DNA from: JARRNO01 sp037384885
Lineage (GTDB): Bacteria > Acidobacteriota > UBA4820 > DSQY01
Assembly: GCA_037384885.1 (NCBI GenBank)
Contig: JARRNO010000147.1
Location: 1-10,340, forward strand
DNA: 10,340 bases
Direction: 5' to 3'
The notes under the pieces are model-generated. The model ran no database searches, was not told the origin of the DNA, and saw only the letters and a list, made by a program, of their open reading frames with translations. Within the stretch, counting starts at the first letter, position 1; each line of letters begins with the position of its first letter. Positions 1-6,901 of the stretch are shown here, one piece after another. Both the position numbers and the translations under genes were made by a program.

Positions 1-10
1 CCGGCCGGTC

Positions 11-37
11 TTGTTCCAGGGCCCCTTGTGACATAAT
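11..37 (+). promoter_or_regulatory. weak sigma70-like promoter candidate upstream of tatC
   Basis: TTGTTC at 11-16 and CATAAT at 32-37 resemble -35 and -10 boxes with a 15-base spacer, which is shorter than ideal. They lie about 40 bases upstream of the tatC start. The window begins just upstream, so tatC could equally be transcribed from upstream genes such as tatA or tatB. This is pattern matching only. Confidence 0.25.
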
Positions 38-78
38 GTGAGATAAGACATGGCGCCGCCACGCGGGAGGGGGGACAC

Positions 79-870
79 ATGGCCGGCAACGGTTCCGAAG
101 GATCCAGGCACGACCTGACATTCATCGAGCATTTCTCCGAACTGCGGCGGCGCATCTTTCACGCTTTGCTGGGCGTTGCGGCGGCTTTCGCCGTGATCTC
201 GTTTTTCATGAATGACATCATGGAGCGTCTGCTGGCGCCTTACTACCGCTTTCTGCCGGAAGGACAGCAAACGGTCTCCTACATCCGCATCACGGAAGTC
301 TTTTTCATTTACATGAAGATTGCAGCTGTGCTGGCTCTCTTTGCCGCCTCTCCCTGGGTGTTTTACCAGCTCTGGAGATTCATTTCCCCCGGCCTCAGAA
401 AGACGGAACGGCATCTGGCCGTTCCCTTTATTCTGGCCACTTCCCTCTTCTTCCTGGGCGGCATGGTCTTTTGCTACATTTACATTCTTCCGGTCACCTT
501 CAGTTTCTTTCTGCGCTTCAATCAGAATTATACGAACATCGTCACCCTCACCGCCTTATGGGGATTTGAGATCAAGATGCTGATGGGCATCGCCCTCACG
601 TTCGAAACGCCGATTCTGATTTTCTTCCTGACGCGTTTCGGCCTCGTATCCACTCGGACGCTTCTAAGAAAGTGGCGCTGGGTGGTGGTGGCGGGATTCA
701 TTGCCGCAGCGGTGCTGACTCCCTCGGGCGACCCCGTGACTCAGAGCCTTGTCGCCGCCCCCATTCTGGTCCTTTATGTCCTGGGCATTTTCGTCTCATG
801 GATCTTCCGGAAGCGTACATCTTCGTATTCAGAAGAAGCTCCGGCCGGCAATGATTCGGCGCCGCGGTGA
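79..870 (+). CDS. tatC: Sec-independent (twin-arginine) protein translocase subunit TatC
   Basis: TatC is the inner-membrane receptor that, with TatB, binds twin-arginine signal peptides and recruits TatA to export folded proteins. The 263-residue product has the usual length and six hydrophobic segments (about 27-44, 73-95, 114-138, 161-184, 199-215 and 222-240). Family signatures are visible: the cytoplasmic N-terminal motif HFSELRRR at residues 18-25, the first cytoplasmic loop FISPGLRKTER at 101-111 with the signal-binding glutamate (E110, equivalent to E. coli E103), FETP with E176 in the fourth helix (equivalent to E. coli E170), and TPSGDP at 214-219. The ATG at 79 follows a purine-rich GGAGGGGGG ribosome binding site by about six bases. 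The C-terminal 20 residues are polar and presumably cytoplasmic. No tatA or tatB is visible; they may lie upstream of the window. Confidence 0.97.
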   Translation: MAGNGSEGSRHDLTFIEHFSELRRRIFHALLGVAAAFAVISFFMNDIMERLLAPYYRFLPEGQQTVSYIRITEVFFIYMKIAAVLALFAASPWVFYQLWRFISPGLRKTERHLAVPFILATSLFFLGGMVFCYIYILPVTFSFFLRFNQNYTNIVTLTALWGFEIKMLMGIALTFETPILIFFLTRFGLVSTRTLLRKWRWVVVAGFIAAAVLTPSGDPVTQSLVAAPILVLYVLGIFVSWIFRKRTSSYSEEAPAGNDSAPR

Positions 871-950
871 TGTGTTGTGGATATGACTGACCTGGCCAGG
901 TGCCTGGTTGAAGTCCCCGGGTTCCGTTTTGTCCGGATAGGCTCTAAGAC

Positions 951-1382
951 ATGAGCAGACCTGCCCGTTTCCTTCTCGCCGCGCTCGCGGCCCTGGTTGC
1001 ACTGGCTCTTCTACGCCCGCTCCGGCCGACGGATGCCGGAATACGTGTCTCTTCCAGAACGGATGAGCACTGCCGAGTGAAAACGGGGACCATCATGGTT
1101 CCGAAGAGGAGCCGCGCCGTCCATTTCAAAGTTGCAGCCAGTTCGCCCGGCCGTCCCTGTTCGAAGGAAGCGCAACCCGGAAGGCTCGAGGGCTTTTCCA
1201 TCCGCACGAACGGGCGCACTGTAATTGTGCTTTACCTGGACGCCGGCCGGCGGACCATCTCCGATCCAGTCCCTCTCAGCGTGCTGGCTCTGGCACCCGG
1301 GAACTACAAGCTTCTAGCGGCGCCCGCGGCCGGAGCGGCCGTAACACTCTCCTACGAGCTGGAGGAGCCGCCTTCCGGCTGA
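951..1382 (+). CDS. hypothetical secreted or membrane-anchored protein
   Basis: I do not recognise this 143-residue protein. It starts with a short basic stretch (MSRPAR) and a hydrophobic run of leucine and alanine (about residues 7-21), consistent with a signal peptide or N-terminal anchor. The remainder is a basic, proline-, glycine- and alanine-containing domain with two cysteines (about residues 41 and 70) and a C-terminal part that looks like beta strands ending in YELEEP. The ribosome binding site is weak (GGATAGG about ten bases upstream), so the start is uncertain. It lies 80 bp after tatC on the same strand, and its last 31 bp overlap the 3' end of the oppositely oriented PPIase gene. 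An antisense frame of 91 codons covers part of it but shows no family signature. Confidence 0.6.
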   Translation: MSRPARFLLAALAALVALALLRPLRPTDAGIRVSSRTDEHCRVKTGTIMVPKRSRAVHFKVAASSPGRPCSKEAQPGRLEGFSIRTNGRTVIVLYLDAGRRTISDPVPLSVLALAPGNYKLLAAPAAGAAVTLSYELEEPPSG

Positions 1383-3034
1383 GATTTCCCTCTGGCATTA
1401 CCGGGGCCTGCTTTCCTAAAATAGAGGGCGGCGTTTCCGGGAAAGACTTTTATGGAAATACCCTCGCGCCCGGGACCGTCGAGATAATCGTAGGCTAACT
1501 GTCTTCCGTTTTGCTGGAGATACGCGCTTTTGACGTTCTGGACAATCTTGGAGAGCGGAGGTACGGCGCCTCTTTGAATGTCCACCAACTGGAAAAGGCC
1601 ATAGCGCCCCCCGGGAACGGGACCTCCCGCCCATTGCCCGGGTTGGGAGTTTTCGAGCGTTTGAAGGATGGCGGCGGGAATGACCTTTGCCAGCCTGGAC
1701 GCCGAAATCCAACCGAAATCGCCATCGCCGGTTTCTTGCGAGACGCCGGGCGCGTGCGTCACCTTACTCCAGGCGGCTCCTCTCTCCGCCATGTCCTGGG
1801 CTTGTTTCAGTGAACGCCGGCTCGCTCCGATCAGGTAACGGACATGCAAGCGATCCGGCACCTTAAATTTTTGAGCGTGCTTCTGGTAGAAATTCTGAAG
1901 CGTGGCGTCGGGTATGGGCAGTGTTTCCAGGTAATTACGAATAAAGAGCTGGGCCGCCATTTCATGCTTCATGTCCCAAAGGAGCGCTTGGGCCGCCTGG
2001 GTCTTCCCTGCCCCTGCGGCCTTGGCCGCGGCCTGAAGACGGGCCTCGTCTGACAAGGCGTCGAGTATCCTGGCCAGCGTATCCCGGTCCAGAGGAAGCC
2101 GCCCCGACTGCTGGCTCATCTGTTGGAAGGCGCCCAGAAGATCGCCCAGGCGGATTTTCCGGCCGGCTACGCCGGCAACCACCTTATCCAGATCCTGGCG
2201 CCTGGCCTTCTGCTCCAGCACGAGGTCCATGACATCCTGATGAACCGTGAGGGGGTATTTGCCTCGAATGTCCGAAAGGGCCTTCTTCCGTTCCCCGGCC
2301 AACCGCTCCTGCCGGTAATGGTCACGGATCTGATTTTCATTCTTCAAAAAGTCCTGATGGCTTGGGCGCTTGATGCCCTTGACGACCACGACGGTCCAGA
2401 CCTGGCCTGTTTGAAGCGGTCCGAGAACCGCACCCTCGGCCGCCTTAAAGACCGGACCTTGAAGCGCATCGGGAAGCTCATCCTTCCGCATCCACCCCAG
2501 ATCCCCGTTATCCGGAAGGCCTTGGACATGTTGGCTGTATTGGGCCTGGACTTTCCCAAATGGCTTTCCTTTTTTGAGCGCCTCGAGCGCTTTCTGTGCC
2601 TGAGCGTTCGCGGCGCACGTCACCACCAGCACATGCCGGGCTTCTTGGTCCCGGTCAAAGCGTCTTTCGAGTTCCGCCGGGGTCAGCTTAGGTTTGGCAG
2701 CAAGGCGTTTCTCCAGGAAGGCGCGGACTTCCGCCTGCTTTTTCATGGCATTCAGACGGTTCTCCCATCCTTCTCCTTTTAATAGCCCCTTCCGTTCGGC
2801 CAGCGCCACGGCAACCTCACGCCGGACCAGGCGGGTTAAGCCCTCCTTGATCACCTTCGCTCCGGACGCCTCCGGAATGTGGTGGTCCCGGCAGAAGATC
2901 TTCCATTGCTCCTGAGTAATCCATTTCTGATCCACACGGGCGACTGGGTGAGCCGGGCCGGAACAGGCCGCCACTAGAAGAAGGAGGGCCGTCAGGCCTA
3001 AAAGGCCGGCGCCAAAGGTTTTACGTACTTTCAT
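1352..3034 (-). CDS. tandem-parvulin peptidyl-prolyl cis-trans isomerase lipoprotein (PpiC/SurA/PrsA type)
   Basis: This is a predicted periplasmic folding factor that catalyses cis-trans isomerisation at proline bonds. The 560-residue product begins with a basic and hydrophobic signal sequence and a lipobox (LVAAC, lipidated cysteine C24). The next residue is serine, which would favour outer-membrane sorting in Gram-negative bacteria. Residues 30-130 are a helical, charged N-terminal chaperone region. A first parvulin domain spans about 132-222 (ARHVLVV opening, NGDLGWM at 176-182). A helical linker of roughly 150 residues follows, then a second, more diverged parvulin domain at about 395-490 (RLHVRYLI opening, GDGDFGWI core). 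The arrangement resembles SurA, which also carries two parvulin domains, but here it is lipid-anchored. A GGGGGAGG ribosome binding site precedes the ATG. It is the last gene of the minus-strand operon, 31 bp after the uppP remnant. Its glycine/serine-rich C-terminus overlaps the convergent gene at 951-1382. Confidence 0.93.
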   Translation of the reverse strand: MKVRKTFGAGLLGLTALLLLVAACSGPAHPVARVDQKWITQEQWKIFCRDHHIPEASGAKVIKEGLTRLVRREVAVALAERKGLLKGEGWENRLNAMKKQAEVRAFLEKRLAAKPKLTPAELERRFDRDQEARHVLVVTCAANAQAQKALEALKKGKPFGKVQAQYSQHVQGLPDNGDLGWMRKDELPDALQGPVFKAAEGAVLGPLQTGQVWTVVVVKGIKRPSHQDFLKNENQIRDHYRQERLAGERKKALSDIRGKYPLTVHQDVMDLVLEQKARRQDLDKVVAGVAGRKIRLGDLLGAFQQMSQQSGRLPLDRDTLARILDALSDEARLQAAAKAAGAGKTQAAQALLWDMKHEMAAQLFIRNYLETLPIPDATLQNFYQKHAQKFKVPDRLHVRYLIGASRRSLKQAQDMAERGAAWSKVTHAPGVSQETGDGDFGWISASRLAKVIPAAILQTLENSQPGQWAGGPVPGGRYGLFQLVDIQRGAVPPLSKIVQNVKSAYLQQNGRQLAYDYLDGPGREGISIKVFPGNAALYFRKAGPGNARGKSQPEGGSSSS

Positions 3035-3065
3035 ATGGAGATCCTCCCCCGCTTCCGAAGCGCGT

Positions 3066-3784
3066 TTACCTCATGAAATAAAAGAAATAGAGGCCGAAAA
3101 CCGCGGCGACGGCGAAGCGGTACCATGCAAAGGGGCTGAGTTTTACACGTTCGAGTACCTTCAGGAAGGTTTTAACGGCCAGCCAAGCCACAACGAACGA
3201 CACCAGGAATCCGACGGCAAAGAAACCCGCGTCACCCCGGGACAGATTCGCCGCGCTCTTGAAAAGGTCGAGCCCCGTGGCCGCGACCTTGATGGGAATG
3301 GCCAGCATAAATGAACAGTCAGCCGCCCGATGCCGAATGCCTGCAGGTAGGTAATACCGTCGACCGATTCTGCGGTCACCGGACGGTGCAGTCTTTCGGC
3401 GAAAATCATATAGATGCCCCCCGCCACCAGGCCGATCAGAACCGTGCCGGGGGAAAAGAGAAATTCCTTGATCGGCTTGTACGCCGCGAGCCCCACGACG
3501 ACGGCCGGAATCATGGCCACCAGAATGTGCCAGGCGGTCAGCCGCCCGTTGGACGAGGATCCTGGTTTCAAGTGCAGCGCCATATCCCACAGCCGCCTCC
3601 AGTAGACCACCACGACTGCCAGGATGGCGCCGAGCTGAATGAAGATCTCGAAGGATTTTGCGGCATCTCCGGTGAAGGACAGCAGGCTGCCCACCAGGAT
3701 GAGATGACCCGTTGATGAAACGGGAAGGAATTCGGTCAGTCCTTCCACGATTCCCTGGATGACCGCAATCAGGTAGTGATGCAT
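3066..3784 (-). pseudogene. uppP: undecaprenyl-diphosphatase UppP (BacA), disrupted by an internal frame-shifting deletion
   Basis: UppP is the membrane enzyme that dephosphorylates undecaprenyl diphosphate to recycle the lipid carrier for peptidoglycan. The first 153 codons, from ATG at 3784, read as a normal UppP: GIVEGLTEFLPVSSTGH near the start carries the first catalytic motif, followed by the usual transmembrane helices up to LQAFGIG. At about 3327 the homology jumps frame and continues as RAADCSFMLAIPIKVA through the last helices to the TAA at 3066-3068, another 87 codons. Together that is about 240 residues against the usual 265-275. The missing piece, about 28 codons plus one base, is the segment that normally carries the second catalytic motif PGxSRSG. 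As read, frame 1 instead gives a 207-residue truncated product with a nonsense tail. A GGAG ribosome binding site precedes the start. This is either a true pseudogene or a sequencing or assembly deletion; because the flanking parts are undecayed I lean to a recent event or an artefact. Confidence 0.85.
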
Positions 3785-3859
3785 CTACGAACTCCGACCA
3801 AAGCATTCATGATGGGCGGCCGGCCTTCCGGTATGGGCCGCCTCCCGCGTCGGTCCCGG

Positions 3860-5506
3860 TCAGATTTCCATGACAACAGGGACGATCAGGGGAATTTTCG
3901 CCTCGTTCTTCTTAAGGTTTTTCTTCACAGTGGATTTAACCTTGGCCTTGAGGATGTTGAGATCGCGAAGCTCGTCCTGCCCGAGACCGCCGATCATGGC
4001 CGTCAAATCGCGCCGGACGCCTTCGAGACTCCCGTTGCCGCCCTCTAGAAAAGGATAGCCGCGGCTGATGATTTCAGGTTCGGACTCGAGCCGCCCAGAT
4101 TGACGGTTAATGACGACGATCGGGACCACAACTCCGTCTTTGGACAAATGGCGCCGGTCGCGAACCACCACGCGGTCCACCGGATCCGTCGAGTCGCCGT
4201 CGATCAGCAGCGCGCCGGTCGGGACTTCCGTTTTCTTCCTGAACTCGCCGCCTTCGAACTGCAGGCAATCGCCCGTCTCGCACAACAGGATACGATTATC
4301 CGGGTACCCCATCTGCCTGGCGAGGAGCACATTACCCTTCAGCTGGCGGTATTCACCGTGAACGGGGATGTAATACCGCGGCCTGACCCAGGAAGCCAGC
4401 AACTTGATCTCCTCCTGCGCGGCATGGCCCGAGACGTGAATCTTGTCGTCGCGCACCGTCACCACTTCCCCGCCCTTCTTGTAAACCTGATTGACGATGC
4501 GGGCAACCCGCTTTTCATTACCTGGGATGATCCGGGACGAAAAGAGGACCCGGTCGCCGTCCTCCAGCCTCACGTGCTTGTTCTCGTCGAAGGCGATCCG
4601 CGTCATGGCCGACAGCGGTTCTCCCTGGCTGCCGGTTGCAAGGACGATCACCTCTTCCGGGGAGAGATCCGGCACGGATTCCAAGTCCACCGCCACTCCC
4701 GGCGGAGGCGACACGTACCCGAGATCCATCGCCACTTTGACGTTCCGGACCATGGAGCGCCCGAACAAGGCCACCTTGCGTCCGCTGCGAGCCGCCAATT
4801 CGTAAATGCTCTGAATGCGGACGAGATTGGTGGCGAAAAGAGCGATGATCAGCTTCCCTTCCCCACCCGTGATATAGGGTTCCAAATGCTGGCGCACCAG
4901 GAGTTCCGACCCGACAATCCCCTCGACTTCAACGTTGGTGCTGTCGATCATCAACGCCGTCACGCCTTCACGGCCCACTTCCTGAAACCGGTGGTAATGC
5001 GTGAGGCGCCCGTCGGGGGGCGTCTGGTCCAGTTTGAAATCCCCGGAATGAACAATCGTGCCCTCCGGGGTCCGGATGATCAGGGAAACGGCGTCAGGGA
5101 TGGAATGCGTCACTGGGATCCCTTCCACGTTGAAGGGGCCGATTTCGACGGGTACGCCCGGCTGGAGAACCGTGCTCGACTTGGGCGCCACTCCGAACTC
5201 CTCGAACTTCCGGCTCAGCAGACCCAACGTCAGGGGCGTAGCGTAGAGATCCAGGGCCGCCGACTTGAGGAGAAAAGGAACGGCGCCGATGTGGTCTTCA
5301 TGACCGTGGGTCAGGACCAAGGCCGCCACGTCATCCATATGCTCCTGGACGTAGGTGAAATCAGGGATAATCAGATCCACCCCCGGGGCATCCGGTTCCG
5401 GAAACATGGCGCCGCAGTCCACCAGTAGAATTTTCCCCTTGCTCTCGATTGCGGTAAAGTTCTTGCCGAACTCACCCAATCCCCCCAGGAAACTGATCTT
5501 CAGCAT
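3860..5506 (-). CDS. rnj: ribonuclease J (metallo-beta-lactamase/beta-CASP RNase)
   Basis: RNase J is a zinc-dependent enzyme with endonuclease and 5'-3' exonuclease activity that acts in mRNA decay and rRNA processing. The 548-residue product has the full architecture. A metallo-beta-lactamase domain opens with KISFLGGLGEFGKN (residues 3-16). Metal ligands are in HGHEDHIG (H67, H69, D71, H72), TH at 133-134 and SGDFKLD (D156). A beta-CASP insert occupies the middle, with VSGHA and PVHGEYRQL late in the protein, followed by the C-terminal domain ending in VPVVMEI. No piece of the family is missing. The ATG is preceded by GGGGAAAG. It starts 22 bp after the end of the DUF4388 gene and ends 75 bp before the uppP remnant, so the three are probably co-transcribed. 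A 442-codon open frame on the opposite strand is a shadow of this gene. Confidence 0.97.
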   Translation of the reverse strand: MLKISFLGGLGEFGKNFTAIESKGKILLVDCGAMFPEPDAPGVDLIIPDFTYVQEHMDDVAALVLTHGHEDHIGAVPFLLKSAALDLYATPLTLGLLSRKFEEFGVAPKSSTVLQPGVPVEIGPFNVEGIPVTHSIPDAVSLIIRTPEGTIVHSGDFKLDQTPPDGRLTHYHRFQEVGREGVTALMIDSTNVEVEGIVGSELLVRQHLEPYITGGEGKLIIALFATNLVRIQSIYELAARSGRKVALFGRSMVRNVKVAMDLGYVSPPPGVAVDLESVPDLSPEEVIVLATGSQGEPLSAMTRIAFDENKHVRLEDGDRVLFSSRIIPGNEKRVARIVNQVYKKGGEVVTVRDDKIHVSGHAAQEEIKLLASWVRPRYYIPVHGEYRQLKGNVLLARQMGYPDNRILLCETGDCLQFEGGEFRKKTEVPTGALLIDGDSTDPVDRVVVRDRRHLSKDGVVVPIVVINRQSGRLESEPEIISRGYPFLEGGNGSLEGVRRDLTAMIGGLGQDELRDLNILKAKVKSTVKKNLKKNEAKIPLIVPVVMEI

Positions 5507-5528
5507 ACTTTCCCCGTTTCCCTGAATT

Positions 5529-6278
5529 TCATGGCTTTGCCGGCGCCTTCATTCGGATACCCTCTTCTCTCTTTCCGATGAGCCCCAGCACATAAAGGAC
5601 GTACAATATTTTTGCCGTTTCGGTTGAACCGTAGGGCGAAACTTGAAGGAGCGAAAGAAAGCTTCGCTCTCCGTCTACGAGCCGGAAGACCTTCTTGTCA
5701 TCCGCCGTCAACGGCAGAGTGGGAAGCAGCGCCAGGGCATTTTCAGACGGCACGAAGATGTCTTCCTTCCCTCCCAGCCAGCGAACGACACGCTTCGGAT
5801 CGGCAATCTTCTTGACGCCTTCGATGATCACCAGCCTCGTGTCCAAATTCAATTTGATGATTTCATCGTCCTTGAATTTACCCACCCGGAAGGTGATCTG
5901 TCCCTCGGACCAATCGAAAAGGGACCAGACGATCTGCGTGACCTGCTCGCGGACAGCCTTATAAAGTTCGCGGGGCGTCAAAACGCCCATCTCCACGAGA
6001 ATCGTTCCCTGGCGTTTCGAAGTCGACTTCAGGAGCGTCACCGATTCCTGATACTGCGCGGGCGTGATCTGCTTCCTGGCCAGCAGAAACTCGCCGAGCC
6101 GGTCCCCGGGATCTTCCGAAGATGCGAAGATGACCTCGCCGCCGGAGATAAAGACATGCTTTGCGCGATCCTCTCGTATCGCGGTCAGCACGCCGGGCAC
6201 TTTGTAGTAATGAATTTTCTGCAGGACCTCCGGCAACGGATTTTCTGCCAGGGATCCCTGAAAAATATACTCCGGCAT
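5529..6278 (-). CDS. DUF4388 (PATAN) domain protein
   Basis: This 249-residue soluble protein has a DUF4388/PATAN N-terminal region: GSLAENPLPEVLQKIHYYK at about 8-26, a short beta hairpin with HVFISGGEVIFASS at 41-54, and GDRLGEFLLARKQIT at about 58-72. It continues through REQVTQIVWSLFDWSEGQI and the typical LDTRLVIIEGVKKI closing helix near residues 145-160. The C-terminal 60 residues (ADDKKVFRLVDGERSFLSLL, then a helix with YVLYVLGLIG) look like the small winged-helix-like tail often attached to such domains. PATAN proteins are abundant in Deltaproteobacteria and are thought to act as scaffolds or adaptors in signalling and gliding systems; no enzymatic residues are visible and the exact role is unknown. 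An AGGTGAGG ribosome binding site supports the start. It heads the operon with rnj, which is 22 bp downstream. Confidence 0.88.
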   Translation of the reverse strand: MPEYIFQGSLAENPLPEVLQKIHYYKVPGVLTAIREDRAKHVFISGGEVIFASSEDPGDRLGEFLLARKQITPAQYQESVTLLKSTSKRQGTILVEMGVLTPRELYKAVREQVTQIVWSLFDWSEGQITFRVGKFKDDEIIKLNLDTRLVIIEGVKKIADPKRVVRWLGGKEDIFVPSENALALLPTLPLTADDKKVFRLVDGERSFLSLLQVSPYGSTETAKILYVLYVLGLIGKREEGIRMKAPAKP

Positions 6279-6300
6279 GCCCTCACCTTTTCAATCCTTG

Positions 6301-6329
6301 AGTATACTTGAATTCGCACCGGGACAAAA
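6301..6329 (-). promoter_or_regulatory. candidate promoter for the DUF4388-rnj operon
   Basis: On the minus strand TATACT (6306-6301) makes a good -10 box about 23 bases upstream of the DUF4388 start. The only -35 candidate at 17-base spacing is TTTTGT (6329-6324), which is poor. The same AGTATACT is nearly palindromic, so it could also serve the divergent Trm112-like gene. Supported only by pattern and position. Confidence 0.35.
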
Positions 6330-6378
6330 GCTCGTGAGCCAAAGGAATCTCTGGTAAACTTCCGGTGAAGGAGGTTCA

Positions 6379-6555
6379 ATGGGAATCGACAAGGAATTCC
6401 TTGAAATTCTGGTCTGTCCCGTTTGCCGCGGGGAGCTGGCAGAAGTGGAGAAGGATGGCAAGGAAGGGCTGCGCTGCAAGAAGTGCAGCCGCATCTATCC
6501 CATCGAAGACGGCATTCCTGTTCTTCTGCCGGACGCCGGCAAGGCGGGCTCCTGA
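6379..6555 (+). CDS. Trm112-like zinc-ribbon protein (YcaR/UPF0434 type)
   Basis: This is a 58-residue protein of the Trm112 family. In eukaryotes and archaea Trm112 activates SAM-dependent methyltransferases acting on tRNA, rRNA and release factors; the bacterial members are less well defined. The protein shows the family pattern: LEILVCPVCRGEL near the N-terminus gives a CxxC pair (C13, C16), CKKC gives a second pair (about C33, C36), and IYPIEDGIPVLL forms the characteristic C-terminal strand. The start at 6379 is fixed by an excellent ribosome binding site, GAAGGAGG, five bases upstream. It is transcribed divergently from the DUF4388 gene across a 100-bp region and convergently toward the selenoprotein gene, from which it is separated by 53 bp holding a palindrome. 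Confidence 0.92.
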   Translation: MGIDKEFLEILVCPVCRGELAEVEKDGKEGLRCKKCSRIYPIEDGIPVLLPDAGKAGS

Positions 6556-6566
6556 ACCAGCGCCCT

Positions 6567-6586
6567 CCCGGCGCTCCAGCGCCGGG
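6567..6586. terminator. palindrome between convergent genes, possible bidirectional terminator
   Basis: CCCGGCGCT (6567-6575) and AGCGCCGGG (6578-6586) form a perfect nine-base-pair stem with a two-base spacer. It lies between the ends of the Trm112-like gene (6555) and the selenoprotein gene (6609), where a shared terminator is expected. No T-run follows on either strand, so an intrinsic terminator of the canonical kind is not shown. Confidence 0.4.
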
Positions 6587-6608
6587 AAAGCACCCGGGTC
6601 CAGGATCG

Positions 6609-6836
6609 TTATGAAGTTCTCCGGGCGATCTTTTCCGCCAGTGCATCTTCGTCGGGAAAGCGCCCCGTATTCCTCTTCGAAAAGACGAGTTCTCCGTCGA
6701 CGCTCACTTCGAACACACCTCCCGAAGATTTGATAAGGCCGGGTTCCACGCCGGCGGCGTCCCGGATCTTGGCGGCCAGACTGGCCGCCTTCGTTTCGTA
6801 GCCTCAAGCCGTGCAGTATTCGATCATAACCTGCAT
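6609..6836 (-). CDS. SelW-like (Rdx family) selenoprotein, Sec at residue 11
   Basis: Rdx proteins (SelW/SelT/SelH type) are small thioredoxin-like redox proteins that use a CxxC or CxxU centre. Reading through the in-frame TGA at 6804-6806 gives a 75-residue protein that starts MQVMIEYCTAU, has U at position 11 and C at 8, and ends at the TAA at 6609-6611. All Rdx features are present: the beta1 strand leading into YCxxU at 7-11, a helix (ETKAASLAAKI), and the conserved GGVFEVSVDGELVFSKRNTGRFP block followed by a final helix. Most of the conserved family signature lies after the TGA, so it cannot be the true end. AAGGAGG six bases before the ATG at 6836-6834 fixes the start. A hairpin fitting a bacterial SECIS follows the TGA. 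The gene is 65 bp downstream of the CoA-transferase on the same strand, suggesting one operon. The physiological substrate is not known. A standard annotation would call it a 10-residue ORF or miss it. Confidence 0.9.
6771..6789 (-). promoter_or_regulatory. candidate bacterial SECIS (bSECIS) hairpin for selenocysteine insertion
   Basis: On the mRNA (minus) strand GGCGGCC at 6789-6783 pairs perfectly with GGCCGCC at 6777-6771, closing the loop AGUCU; an extra A-U pair can reduce the loop to GUC. The apical loop starts 21 bases after the UGA and contains an early G followed by U, as in known bSECIS elements; the E. coli fdhF loop is AGGUCU. This is the position where SelB binds to deliver Sec-tRNA. 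The stem also encodes AASLAA in the protein, so its composition is partly set by coding. Confidence 0.75.
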
Positions 6837-6901
6837 CTGCTTCCTCCTTCGAATCCATCGTCCGCCAGTTTGTCTTTACCAGATCCCGGCGCGCATCTCC
6901 A

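Noticed and set aside
3815..3842. GGCGGCC/GGCCGCC hairpin between rnj and uppP as a terminator
   Set aside because: The loop is 14 bases, there is no T-run, and it lies inside a likely operon; weak evidence for termination.
4100..5428. 442-codon open frame on the plus strand inside rnj
   Set aside because: It is the complement of the RNase J gene in a GC-rich sequence. It shows no recognisable domain and is rich in histidine, arginine and aspartate as expected of an antisense shadow.
6376..6858. 160-codon minus-strand open frame over the Trm112-like and selenoprotein region
   Set aside because: It runs in a different frame from the selenoprotein and antisense to the Trm112-like gene. Both of these have clear motifs and good ribosome binding sites; the long frame has neither.
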